A DNA stretch of 64,000 nt from assembly GCF_035751725.1 (NCBI RefSeq), contig NZ_CP142104.1:2046001-2110000 (forward strand), in the 5' to 3' direction. Shown in pieces: positions 1-11,065 of the stretch. The notes beneath the pieces are model-generated. The model saw only the letters and a program-made list of their open reading frames with translations. It did no database searches and was not told the DNA's origin. Source of the DNA: Pseudomonas frederiksbergensis (GTDB lineage Bacteria; Pseudomonadota; Gammaproteobacteria; Pseudomonadales; Pseudomonadaceae). The position numbers were made by a program, and so were the translations under genes. The stretch's first letter is position 1, and every line of letters starts with the position of its first letter.

Positions 1-908
1 GCGTCGATGTCACCCAGCGCCCGGTGCGGTTGCGCAACGTGTCGATGGTCTATCAGCAGTTCATCAATTACCCGACCATGACCGTTTTCGAAAACATCGC
101 CTCGCCGTTGCGCCAGGCGGGGGTGGCCGAAGAGATCATCCAGGGCAAAGTCCTGGAAACCGCCAAAATGTTGCGGATCGAGAAGTTTCTCAAGCGCCAT
201 CCACTGGAGTTGTCCGGCGGCCAGCAGCAGCGCACGGCCATGGCCCGGGCGCTGGTCAAGGACGCCGAGCTGATCCTGTTCGACGAGCCTCTGGTGAACC
301 TCGACTACAAGCTGCGCGAAGAGCTGCGCCAGGAGATGCGCGAGCTGTTCCAGGCTCGCCACACCATTGCCGTCTACGCCACCACCGAGCCGAACGAAGC
401 GCTGGCCCTGGGCGGCACCACGACCATTCTTCACGAGGGCCGGGTGATCCAGAGCGGCAAGTCATCTTCCGTCTATCATCAGCCGCAAAGCGTCCTGGCC
501 GCCGAATTGTTTTCCGAACCACCGATCAACCTGATGCCCGGACGGATCGCCGACAATGAAGTCAGCTTCGCCAATTTCGTCCACTTCCCGCTGAACGTCG
601 ATCTGCGCCCGGTGGGCGAAGGCGAGTTCCGTTTCGGCGTGCGCCCCAGCCATATCTCCCTGGTGCCGAGCAACGATGACGACCTGGAGCTGGCCGTGAC
701 CGTCGAGGTGGCCGAGATCAGCGGCTCGGAAACGTTCCTGCACGTACGCAACGAACACTTCCTGTTGGTGCTGCATTTGCCGGGCGTGCACGAATACGAC
801 GTCGACGCGCCGATCCGCATCTACATCCCGACCCATAAACTGTTTGTCTTCGACGCCCAGGGCAAGCTGGTCCAAGCCCCGGGCCAGCGTATTGCGAGGG
901 TTGCCTGA
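1..908 (+). CDS. glpS: Glycerol-type ABC transporter ATP-binding protein GlpS (5' end missing)
   Basis: The gene is cut by the left edge; the reading frame is open from base 3, so the N-terminus with the Walker A motif lies outside. Visible are a Q-loop (VYQQF), a canonical signature LSGGQQQR, Walker B LILFDEP and a C-terminal MalK-like regulatory (TOBE/OB) domain. The residue pair where the switch histidine normally sits (THDQ) reads TTEP, so the H-loop histidine is absent. It would power import through the permeases encoded downstream, on the cytoplasmic face of the inner membrane. The stop overlaps the next ATG by one base. The set of two ATPases, two permeases, a DUF2160 protein and a large binding protein matches the Rhizobium GlpSTPQUV glycerol importer. 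The substrate is inferred from that gene set, and these symbols differ in meaning from E. coli glpT/glpQ. Confidence 0.85.
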   Translation, partial: VDVTQRPVRLRNVSMVYQQFINYPTMTVFENIASPLRQAGVAEEIIQGKVLETAKMLRIEKFLKRHPLELSGGQQQRTAMARALVKDAELILFDEPLVNLDYKLREELRQEMRELFQARHTIAVYATTEPNEALALGGTTTILHEGRVIQSGKSSSVYHQPQSVLAAELFSEPPINLMPGRIADNEVSFANFVHFPLNVDLRPVGEGEFRFGVRPSHISLVPSNDDDLELAVTVEVAEISGSETFLHVRNEHFLLVLHLPGVHEYDVDAPIRIYIPTHKLFVFDAQGKLVQAPGQRIARVA

Positions 909-2013
909 TGGCCGAAATTCGTTTGCAGAACCTCGCCCACAGCTACACCAGCACCCCGGCGGGCCCCGAGGACTACGCGATCCGCGAGATGAACCACATC
1001 TGGGAGCAGGGTGGCGCCTATGCGTTGCTCGGGCCTTCGGGCTGCGGCAAATCCACCTTGCTCAACATCATCTCCGGCTTGCTCAGCCCTTCCGAAGGGC
1101 AGGTGATGTTCGACAGCAAGGTCGTCAACGAGCTGTCCCCGGAGCGGCGCAACATTGCCCAGGTGTTCCAGTTCCCGGTGGTGTACGACACCATGACCGT
1201 GTTCGATAACCTGGCGTTCCCGCTGCGCAACCAGGGCATGGCCGAGGCGCGGATCCACACCAAGGTGCAGGAAATCGCTGAGGTCCTGGACCTGCAGAAC
1301 CTGCTGGATAAAAAAGCCCGCAACCTCACCGCCGATGAAAAACAGAAAGTCTCGATGGGGCGTGGATTGGTGCGCGACGATGTGTCGGCGATCCTGTTCG
1401 ACGAACCGCTGACGGTGATCGACCCACACCTGAAATGGAAACTGCGGCGCAAGCTCAAGCAGATCCACGAGCAGTTCAACATCACCATGGTCTACGTCAC
1501 CCACGACCAGCTGGAAGCCTCGACCTTCGCCGACAAGATCGCGGTGATGTACGGCGGCCAGATCGTGCAGTTCGGCACGCCCCGGGACTTGTTCGAGCGC
1601 CCGAGCCACACCTTCGTCGGCTACTTCATCGGCAGCCCGGGGATGAACCTGATCGAGGTCACGGCGCAGCCCGGTGGCGTCGGCTTCGGATCGACCCACT
1701 TGCCTTTGTCCGAAACCCTGCAACGGCGTATCGCCGAAGCCGAGGGCAAAAGCCTGAAGGTCGGTATACGCCCCGAGTTCGTGCACGTCTGGGACGGCCC
1801 TTACGACGACGCGATGCGGGCTGATGTAGTCCACGTCGAAGACTTGGGTACCTACAAGATCCTGACCCTCAACCTCGACGGCGCGCCGCTGAAAGTGCGC
1901 CTGGCCGAAGACAAGCCGGTACCGGAAGGCACGGCGTACATCAGTTTTCCGGCCCAATGGCTGATGGTCTATGCCGATGAGTATTTGCTGGAACCGTTGA
2001 GCGAGGTGCAGCC

Positions 2014-2017
<4 letters not shown>
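908..2017 (+). CDS. glpT: Glycerol-type ABC transporter ATP-binding protein GlpT
   Basis: This 369-residue ATPase has a normal Walker A (GPSGCGKST, near residue 42), a Q-loop in VFQFPVV, Walker B AILFDEP and an intact H-loop YVTHDQ, followed by a C-terminal regulatory OB-fold domain. Its signature motif is degenerate: where LSGGQ is expected it reads LTADEKQ. With GlpS (good signature, no H-loop histidine) this predicts one competent and one dead nucleotide site in the heterodimer. It starts at the last base of the glpS stop and its own stop overlaps glpP (ATGA), so translation is probably coupled. It is not the glycerol-3-phosphate antiporter of the same name in E. coli. Confidence 0.88.
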
Positions 2018-2880
<863 letters not shown>

Positions 2881-2890
2881 GGCCCGCACC

Positions 2891-3691
<801 letters not shown>

Positions 3692-3701
3692 GGAGTCGAT
3701 G

Positions 3702-3974
3702 ATGGAATGGATGAATTGGACCGTCCCGACGGCGGCGTTTTTTGGCGTCATCGCCTTGTTGTTGATAGGCATGACCACATGGGAATTGCGTTCGCCGAGC
3801 ATACCTCGGCGTGGTTTCCTGCCGATTGCCACCACCCGTGGCGATCGGTTGTTTATCGGTCTTCTCGGTAGCGCCTACCTGCATCTGCTGGTTATCGGCG
3901 CCACCGACTGGAGCATCTGGATAGCGTTCGCGTTGTCTTTGGTGTGGCTGTTGGCAGTGATGCGGTGGGGCTAA
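3702..3974 (+). CDS. glpU: Small DUF2160 membrane protein GlpU
   Basis: This is a roughly 90-residue, strongly hydrophobic protein with about three membrane-spanning segments separated by a short basic loop (RSPSIPRRG). The ATG at 3702 was chosen because AGGAG at 3691-3695 then sits six bases upstream; an ATG at 3699 would be too close. DUF2160 proteins occur inside glycerol-type importer operons and correspond to rhizobial GlpU, whose exact role is unclear. Its position between glpQ and glpV suggests an accessory membrane subunit. Confidence 0.8.
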   Translation: MEWMNWTVPTAAFFGVIALLLIGMTTWELRSPSIPRRGFLPIATTRGDRLFIGLLGSAYLHLLVIGATDWSIWIAFALSLVWLLAVMRWG

Positions 3975-4023
3975 TCGCAAACAACTTGACGATCAAGCTC
4001 TTAAACCCAAACAGGAGGTCTCT

Positions 4024-5766
<1,743 letters not shown>

Positions 5767-5788
5767 CGTGGCATCCGCAAGGTCAGGG

Positions 5789-5820
5789 ACGGCACCGCGA
5801 GGTGCCGTTTCTATTTCTCT
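5789..5820 (+). terminator. Intrinsic terminator after glpV
   Basis: A perfect 8-bp stem (ACGGCACC / GGTGCCGT, 5789-5796 and 5801-5808) with a GCGA loop is followed by a T-rich run. It lies 22 bases after the glpV stop and just before the end of the convergent hydrolase gene. Confidence 0.85.
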
Positions 5821-6680
5821 GCCGGCAACGCGCGGCGCATCGCCTTGACGACGGCGGGCGCCAAGGCGTTGTGGCCGGCCTCGACCATGATGGCGCGCAC
5901 GTTCAGGTGCAGCTCGAGCCAGCGCAGGCTCTGCATGCCGTAGCAATCCTCCAGTCCTTGCACCACGGTTACCTTGGCCTGGGGATCCAGGCCAGTGTCG
6001 GCAGGTTCGAAAAAATAGCCCTCTAGATGAAAGTGAAGTTCCAGACGCAGGGCCCGCAGGACGCTGTCGTCGACGCATCGCGCCAAGGCAGATGGGCGCA
6101 CGACCACACCGCTGGGACTGAGCACGGCCAGCAGCCAATGCACAGCGGCTTGTCGTTGGCGGTCCGGGTTCGCATGGCCCAATTCGTCGAAAACCTGTCT
6201 CGGGTTCGTGGCGCAGCTGACTGGCCCGACACTCGCCAGCCGTTGGCAAAGGTCGCGGTCATACGCCTTGACGATGGCCGCGCAGGGCACGAATACCGAA
6301 GCGAGCAGCACCCTGTGCACCGCGTGGGCAAAGCGCCGTTGGTACTGGACCGCCAGCCAACTGCCCCAGGAAACGCCGAGCAGGCTGATGCGCTTGAAAC
6401 CGAAATGCTTGCGCAGGGCCTCGATGTCGGAAACCGACAGCGATGTGTCATTGAGCAGGCGATCCCCTTCCGGCGTCGAGCGACCACAGCCGCGCTGGTC
6501 AAACACAATGACGTCGAAACCCTGCAGATCCAGCAACTCCAGGTATCGATGACTCGAACGGCCTCCGGGTCCGCCATGCAAGACGACCAATGGCTCACGG
6601 CCTGGATTGCCGTGCCGCTCCCAATAAAGCAACTGGCCGTCGTCGGTGGGGTAGTAACCGCTGTCCAGCGGACCTGTCAT
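5811..6680 (-). CDS. Proline-iminopeptidase-like alpha/beta hydrolase, last gene of candidate RiPP unit
   Basis: This 289-residue protein resembles S33 proline iminopeptidases. It has an oxyanion motif HGGPGG (residues 35-40), DQRGCGRS (61-68), nucleophile elbow GVSWGS with Ser104, a later acidic residue in GLEDCYG and the catalytic His in AGHNA. There is no signal peptide, so it acts in the cytoplasm. The ATG overlaps the stop of the methyltransferase by four bases, so the two are translationally coupled. In this position it may trim a modified peptide, hydrolyse an ester, or act like the alpha/beta-hydrolase-fold tailoring proteins of other RiPP pathways. Unlike the bottromycin epimerase BotH, it keeps the catalytic serine. 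The family is sure; the role is inferred from neighbours. Confidence 0.8.
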   Translation of the reverse strand: MTGPLDSGYYPTDDGQLLYWERHGNPGREPLVVLHGGPGGRSSHRYLELLDLQGFDVIVFDQRGCGRSTPEGDRLLNDTSLSVSDIEALRKHFGFKRISLLGVSWGSWLAVQYQRRFAHAVHRVLLASVFVPCAAIVKAYDRDLCQRLASVGPVSCATNPRQVFDELGHANPDRQRQAAVHWLLAVLSPSGVVVRPSALARCVDDSVLRALRLELHFHLEGYFFEPADTGLDPQAKVTVVQGLEDCYGMQSLRWLELHLNVRAIMVEAGHNALAPAVVKAMRRALPAEK

Positions 6681-7636
6681 GGCGGGTCCCTCGTCAGGAC
6701 ATAGAACTGGAAAAGCTGTCCGGTGGCGCTGCACGACGCGAGGCTGGAGACGAGGGTCAGTTCACATTGTTGGGCCAGATAGCGCATGGCCGGCAGCACG
6801 GGTGTGTGGCCAAACACGATAAGCCTGCCGCCGGGCACCAGTGTCGACACGAGCCGGCGCAGCAACTGTTCGGCTTGGGCGCGGGTCATGACTTCTGCAT
6901 TGAGAAACCGAAGCACCAGCAAGTCGCAATATTCAATGACGGGCTTGGCATCGCCGGCATCGGCCAGCCGAAAGTCAACCGAACGCCCATAGCGCTTTCG
7001 GGCCGCTTCTATCATCGAGGGCGAACGATCTGATCCAATACAACGGCTGCCAGGCAAGGCCTGGGCCAGATGATGGATAAACGTCCCGGTGGAGCAGGCC
7101 GGGTCGTGGATCACCGCGCCAGGCTTCAACCATGACCGCAGTAACGTAGAGCAGTGGTGCCGCAGGTGCGCCTCGCCATCGTCGAGTCCACGGGCCAGCG
7201 TGTCAGCGAATGCCCAGTGGCTTTCAGGGCAGACGAATTCTCGACCATTGCTTTGAAGCGCGGGGAAAGGAAAGTGGATTTCGCTGTCAGGATCTTCCAG
7301 CGCATCCGCGAACGCCCTGACCTTGTCGACGCGCCGGGTTGCTTGATAGTCCAACTGCAGGCCGCCATTGCCCCAATGGAACTGGCCGAGCGGGCCGAGC
7401 AACATCCAGGGCGCGATTCGGCTGTCCGAGCGCAGGCGTTCCCGTTTGTCCCTTTGCAACGTCTTGCGGCCGACCCAATCGCGTCCCCGACAACGCAGGA
7501 CGAACAGGTGATTGAGTCCGGCGCCCGAGGGCTCGACGAAACGCTCCCAGGAGCCGGGCGCTACAGGTTCGGCTCGCAAGATTCTTTCCAGGCCAAGTTC
7601 GCGCTGCAAGCGCTGCCGCGTCATCTGCTCAGGCAT
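6677..7636 (-). CDS. Class I SAM-dependent methyltransferase of candidate RiPP unit
   Basis: The C-terminal half of this 319-residue protein is a class I methyltransferase. Motif I is DPACSTGTF (residues 178-186), the acidic ribose-binding residue is D203 in GSDRSPSM, and the late strand motif is LVPGGRLIVFG (266-276). The N-terminal ~165 residues match nothing I recognise and may bind the substrate. The ATG at 7636 has GGGGA nine bases upstream and overlaps the YcaO gene by eight bases; an ATG at 7624 is an alternative. Tight coupling to a YcaO gene suggests it methylates the peptide or its modified backbone. It could instead methylate a small molecule. Confidence 0.75.
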   Translation of the reverse strand: MPEQMTRQRLQRELGLERILRAEPVAPGSWERFVEPSGAGLNHLFVLRCRGRDWVGRKTLQRDKRERLRSDSRIAPWMLLGPLGQFHWGNGGLQLDYQATRRVDKVRAFADALEDPDSEIHFPFPALQSNGREFVCPESHWAFADTLARGLDDGEAHLRHHCSTLLRSWLKPGAVIHDPACSTGTFIHHLAQALPGSRCIGSDRSPSMIEAARKRYGRSVDFRLADAGDAKPVIEYCDLLVLRFLNAEVMTRAQAEQLLRRLVSTLVPGGRLIVFGHTPVLPAMRYLAQQCELTLVSSLASCSATGQLFQFYVLTRDPP

Positions 7637-8858
7637 GGGCCGCGGTCCCCGCGAGGGCACGCTGTCTTCCGCGGGCCATGGGGACGACGACATTGCCGCT
7701 GGATACGATGTAGAAACGCTCCAGCCCAGGCACGACCACATTGACCAGCGCTGTGCCCACTTCAGAACGATAAAGCGTCGATACGCCGGCTACGTATCCG
7801 TGTTGTTGCAGATCATCGGCGAGTTGTCGGATCTGCGCTTTCAACGGGCGGGCCTCCACGGTTCTTGGCAGCGTGATGATTTCCTGCGGCCGGGTATCGA
7901 GCAGGTGATCGGGCTCAAAGCGCATGCAGCGTTGCAGTCGGGCAAATCCGGCCAGATGGCGCTCGGCGTTGGACAGATGTCGGCGCAGCGGCGCTTCGCT
8001 GGCGTTCAGGTGCAACTGCACCAGTTCGGTCAGGGCCCGTGAAGCGGCATGCAGGGCGTCCAGCGAAGTGCCTGAACCAAAGACGTTGACCGGCCTGTCC
8101 GAGAGGTCGGCGAAAGCCAGGCAAGTCGTGGCGCAAAATGGGCTGCTGATGTCCAGCAGCACGATTTGCGCACCGACTTCGGCTTCGGCGTCGACCCACA
8201 GTCGGCCCACTGCCTCGTCGGTGGGCATACGCTGGACGATCCGCAGGGGCGTGGCGTTCTGGTAGAAAAAATGATCAAGCAGGAACAATGAAACCGCGTC
8301 ACGCTCCAGGCATTCGTTGAGACCGTGGAGGACGGCTTCGTCCAGGGTTGCTCCGATGGCGGTCCCGCTGCTGCTGGAGTAGCGGCGCAACGCGCGGTAA
8401 TCGGTCGTATCGTCCGGCGCGGGATCATCCGCGTAGCGGGGCATCGTCAAGGCGACGGGATAGAGAAACGAGGCACCGTCATCGAGGGTCGTGTACGAGC
8501 GGCAGGCGATCCGGCGGTCGGGTTGGTCCCGCAGGGTGTCCAAAAGATCGTCTTTGCCGGTCACTCCGGCGCTCAGGTCGGTGGGCGTCGCGAGGGTGAG
8601 GTCCATGGCGAGGGCCGGGTCGCTCAGATAATGCTCCAGCGCCTCATACAGCGCGCCGACGCGAGCCTGTTCGGCGTATCCCTTTCCGCAACCCAAGGCT
8701 TTTCGCCGTGAGTCGCCTATTTCAGCCTGGACGGATACGACCCGGTTGCCCAAGGTGCGCAAGCGGCTTTGCAATCCCAACGCTTGCAGCTCGGCTTCGA
8801 TTTGTCGGGTTGATTGGGCCAGGGAAAGTTCGCGCTCTGGTGTGAGGGATGCGTCCAT
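7629..8858 (-). CDS. Standalone YcaO-domain protein (predicted peptide backbone-activating ATPase)
   Basis: This 409-residue YcaO protein shows the family's ATP/Mg-binding signatures: GCGKG (56-60) with E72 and E75 in LYEALEHY, then SSSSGTAIGA (161-170) followed by E174, E182 and E185-R186 in DEAVLHGLNECLERD, and a late VPGLE (about 376-380). YcaO enzymes phosphorylate peptide amides and so make azolines, thioamides or amidines. No E1-like or ThiF-like partner, TfuA protein or dehydrogenase is encoded nearby, so it is of the standalone class. The C-terminus lacks the PxPxP tail of azoline-forming D proteins. The ATG has AGGAG nine bases upstream. A strong hairpin separates it from the small peptide gene it probably acts on. 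Confidence 0.85.
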   Translation of the reverse strand: MDASLTPERELSLAQSTRQIEAELQALGLQSRLRTLGNRVVSVQAEIGDSRRKALGCGKGYAEQARVGALYEALEHYLSDPALAMDLTLATPTDLSAGVTGKDDLLDTLRDQPDRRIACRSYTTLDDGASFLYPVALTMPRYADDPAPDDTTDYRALRRYSSSSGTAIGATLDEAVLHGLNECLERDAVSLFLLDHFFYQNATPLRIVQRMPTDEAVGRLWVDAEAEVGAQIVLLDISSPFCATTCLAFADLSDRPVNVFGSGTSLDALHAASRALTELVQLHLNASEAPLRRHLSNAERHLAGFARLQRCMRFEPDHLLDTRPQEIITLPRTVEARPLKAQIRQLADDLQQHGYVAGVSTLYRSEVGTALVNVVVPGLERFYIVSSGNVVVPMARGRQRALAGTAAHA

Positions 8859-8874
8859 GTGTCGTCACTCCTGA

Positions 8875-8899
8875 AACGGGGGCACCGCGTGCCCCCGTT
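8875..8899 (-). promoter_or_regulatory. Intercistronic hairpin between peptide gene and YcaO gene
   Basis: There is a perfect 11-bp stem (AACGGGGGCAC / GTGCCCCCGTT) with a three-base loop, starting five bases after the peptide stop codon. In the minus-strand transcript it is followed by only three U residues and then the YcaO ribosome site. It should work as a leaky terminator or mRNA stabiliser that makes more precursor than enzyme, as is common in RiPP operons. Confidence 0.7.
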
Positions 8900-8904
8900 C
8901 TTGG

Positions 8905-9048
8905 TTACTCGGCGTCCAGTTCTGCTTGTTCAGCCGGGTTCAACTGCAGGTCCTCCGACATCTGTTCCGGTGCGAGGGCGTCCAGGTTTTCCAGGTCGGT
9001 ACCCAGGTCGGTCAGTTCGTTGGCATTCCAGCTAGACATGTAGCCCAT
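8905..9048 (-). CDS. Candidate RiPP precursor peptide, 47 residues, acidic
   Basis: This short ORF begins MGYMSSWNANEL and ends AELDAE, and lies directly upstream of the YcaO gene on the same strand. It is very acidic (12 Asp/Glu in 47 residues), with no Lys, Arg, His or Cys and periodic Leu, like a RiPP leader or follower helix. The aromatic and Ser-rich residues (Y3, S5, S6, W7, N8) are all at the N-terminus. AAGGA sits about eight bases before the ATG, and a promoter-like sequence lies 64-92 bases upstream. The N-terminal Met-Gly and an acidic C-terminal segment recall bottromycin precursors, where the core is N-terminal and a follower guides the enzymes. Lack of Cys rules out thiazole or thioamide chemistry derived from Cys. 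Assignment as precursor is inference from size, composition and position. Confidence 0.7.
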   Translation of the reverse strand: MGYMSSWNANELTDLGTDLENLDALAPEQMSEDLQLNPAEQAELDAE

Positions 9049-9086
9049 GAGTCATTCCTTTTTTTATTGATTGAAGGTGTTAGGGA

Positions 9087-9105
9087 GCGCCGTTTCTCGC
9101 GGCGC
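9087..9105 (-). promoter_or_regulatory. Small hairpin in leader of the peptide gene
   Basis: A 6-bp stem GCGCCG / CGGCGC with a seven-base loop lies between the predicted -10 element and the ribosome site of the 47-residue peptide gene. It would form at the very start of the transcript and could protect its 5' end. No function is known. Confidence 0.4.
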
Positions 9106-9111
9106 AGGGAA

Positions 9112-9140
9112 ACGTTATTGAGGCCGTTGGGCAGGGTCAA
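9112..9140 (-). promoter_or_regulatory. Predicted sigma-70 promoter of the candidate RiPP unit
   Basis: On the minus strand, TTGACC (9140-9135) and TAACGT (9117-9112) are separated by exactly 17 bp. They lie 64 bases or more upstream of the peptide ATG. The match is good at -35 and fair at -10; no start site has been mapped. Confidence 0.5.
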
Positions 9141-9431
9141 ACATGACGTTTTGTAAGCCAGGCGGGGACGAATCATGGACGAACACATTCGCTTTCACTG
9201 TCGTGCTTGAAGGTTTTGATCCGGTATTGGCTGCTGGTGCGGGGACGCGCGCGTGGGCGATGGATAGGAATTGGATGTAGGGTCTAATCACTCGCCGAGT
9301 AGGAAGATGCGAAACGAACGGCGAGTGTTTTCTTCAAATGTTGTGGTCTGGCGTCACGTACGTTGCGTTTGCAGGGGATATTAAGCGGCAGATGGATGTC
9401 TTTTCCTACAAGGTTAATCAAGCGAAAAAGG

Positions 9432-10373
9432 TCAACTTGCCTTGGCCGGACGGGCACCAGCGTGTTCGGCAACCGGAGGGGGGGTAGTTTTCATTAGCGT
9501 ATCCAGCGCCTGCCGATACGTCCGGCCCGCCAGGCTCATGCTGTTGTTATGCGTGGCGCCCGGCACCATCAACAGGCGCTTGGGTTCCCGGGCGGCATTG
9601 AACAGCTGTTCGCTGAAGCGCGGCGGTACGTAGCGGTCGGCGGCGCCATGGACTATCAGCAGCGGCATGTTGATCTCGCCGATCTTGTCGATGGAATCGA
9701 ACTTCTGCGACAGCAGCCAGCGCACCGGCAGGGACGTGTCCGCCATCGCGGTGGCGACATCGCCCAACGACGTGAAGGTGGACTCGATCACCAGGCCTCG
9801 GGCCGGTACGGTGCCGCCATCGCTCGCGGCTTTCTGGCCCAGTTCGGCGGCGAGATCCACCGCGACCGCGCCACCCAATGAGTGGCCGTAGATCAATCGC
9901 AGGGCCGGGTCCGGTTGCAGCATTTCCAGACGCTCCCAGGCGATTCGCGCGTCCTCGTAGACGCTGGCTTCCGATGGCAGGTCGCCCTGGCTCTTGCCAA
10001 AGCCACGGTAATCGATCGCCAGCACCGAATAGCCCAGCGCCCGCAATTGCTGGATACGGAACAACTGGCCCGTCAGGTTCCAGCGCACACCGTGCAGGTA
10101 CAGGATGGCCGGCGCGTTCTTGCGTTCGGCCGGCCACCACCAGCCATGGATATTTTCCCCGGTCTTGAAGCTTTTAGGTTTCAGATCGAATTCCTGCACG
10201 CCGCTGGGGAGGCCGCTGAACCAGCTCGCCGTGCCCGGCTCGATGCGAAACACCAGCTCGCGCTCCTTGTGCTGCAACACCGCGCAGCCCACTGGCAGGC
10301 CGGCCACCATGGCGACCATGAGCGACCAGGCGAGCCAGCGCCGTTTGAAGCGAGAAAATGAAAATGCGGACAT
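9432..10373 (-). CDS. Membrane-anchored alpha/beta hydrolase
   Basis: This 313-residue protein has a basic N-terminus and a hydrophobic segment (residues 15-30) ending in PVGCAVL. This is close to, but not a proper, lipobox (Pro at -3), so it is either an atypical lipoprotein or an N-terminally anchored protein with its domain in the periplasm. The fold shows LYLHGVRWN, DYRGFGKS, nucleophile elbow GHSLGG, the acid in HGAADRYVP and the base in GATHNNS. It resembles the YfhR/BEM46-like hydrolases with unknown substrates. The ribosome site is weak. It lies upstream of the RiPP-like unit on the same strand, but 383 bases separate them, so a link is not implied. Confidence 0.75.
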   Translation of the reverse strand: MSAFSFSRFKRRWLAWSLMVAMVAGLPVGCAVLQHKERELVFRIEPGTASWFSGLPSGVQEFDLKPKSFKTGENIHGWWWPAERKNAPAILYLHGVRWNLTGQLFRIQQLRALGYSVLAIDYRGFGKSQGDLPSEASVYEDARIAWERLEMLQPDPALRLIYGHSLGGAVAVDLAAELGQKAASDGGTVPARGLVIESTFTSLGDVATAMADTSLPVRWLLSQKFDSIDKIGEINMPLLIVHGAADRYVPPRFSEQLFNAAREPKRLLMVPGATHNNSMSLAGRTYRQALDTLMKTTPPPVAEHAGARPAKAS

Positions 10374-10552
10374 CGATGCGATTCGCTACTGGGGTAGAAG
10401 CTGCCTTTTAGCAGATTCTCTGGATCGAGCGCAGGGATTTCGGACAGTTTGCCCGTGGCGAGGGAGCTGTTGGGGAGTGGTGCAACCCGATCGAACTCTC
10501 GCCGTTTCGTCCTACTCGAAATTCAATATCCATCCCGATCGAGGACGACGTC

Positions 10553-10780
10553 ATGACGAACGAGCATTCCAAAGGGCATACCCCAGTCGACAACGCTGCA
10601 CCCGCCAAGGATGCCACCGGCGCTGCGGTGCCAGTGGTGGAGCGCGACGTCCATCAGCCCGATCCTGCAACTGACAAGGTGGACAGGACGATCACGCCCA
10701 AGTCGATCAAGGGCCACGAACAGGATGCCGAAAAACTGCAGGACAAGGTCGCCCAGGTGGAAAAAAAGCTCGACCGATAG
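10553..10780 (+). CDS. Small hydrophilic protein of unknown function
   Basis: This 75-residue protein is rich in Asp, Lys, Ala and Pro, has no membrane segment, and ends in a short amphipathic, possibly coiled-coil stretch (EKLQDKVAQVEKKL). GAGGA lies eight bases before the ATG. Composition like this is common in small stress-induced disordered proteins of Pseudomonas, but no function can be assigned. Confidence 0.65.
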   Translation: MTNEHSKGHTPVDNAAPAKDATGAAVPVVERDVHQPDPATDKVDRTITPKSIKGHEQDAEKLQDKVAQVEKKLDR

Positions 10781-10873
10781 ACGACGCGGTCATTCGTCCG
10801 GAGCGCACTTTTCGCGGCTGAAATGCGTTGCCCGTGTGCCTTACTCCCTGTTCCTCAGGGGGAGGGCAACGGG

Positions 10874-10987
10874 ATGCGACGCAGTAGCGCACAGTATCGG
10901 CTTTGGGTGAACAGTCGGTTGCCGGGGCGCAACCATGAAGAAATCCTCGATGACGGGACGCATGTCGAGGTCCCGGCACGGTCGTGA
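10874..10987 (+). CDS. Possible 37-residue small protein
   Basis: An ORF beginning MRRSSAQYRLWVNSRLPG has a GGGAGGG ribosome-like site ten bases before the ATG and mixed, protein-like composition ending in EVPARS. It lies in a 285-base gap otherwise free of genes (10781-11065). It could also be the remnant of a larger gene. Support is weak: only composition and the ribosome site. Confidence 0.25.
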   Translation: MRRSSAQYRLWVNSRLPGRNHEEILDDGTHVEVPARS

Positions 10988-11065
10988 AACTCCTCGCCGC
11001 AGGGCCAGGGCAAACCGACGTGTGGCAGGCGCAGGCGCGTCGCTTGCGCGAGGCCATCGGGTGCG

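Larger units (their letters stand above)
9049..9431. other. Intergenic region upstream of the peptide gene, containing an inverted repeat
   Basis: This 383-base stretch has no convincing gene. Besides the predicted promoter and leader hairpin it holds a perfect 9-bp inverted repeat CACTCGCCG (9289-9297) / CGGCGAGTG (9319-9327) with a 21-base spacer, followed on the plus strand by TTTTCTTC. It could be a weak terminator or an operator. A 62-codon minus-strand ORF across it has no ribosome site or recognisable features. Confidence 0.5.

Noticed and set aside
5811..6680. Bottromycin-type epimerase (BotH-like) as the identity of the hydrolase
   Set aside because: The catalytic serine elbow GVSWGS and the His and Asp positions are intact, so it looks like an active S33-type hydrolase instead of a catalytically emptied epimerase.
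9284..9472. 62-codon minus-strand ORF between the hydrolase gene and the peptide gene
   Set aside because: It overlaps the end of the hydrolase gene, has no ribosome site and its composition is not protein-like.
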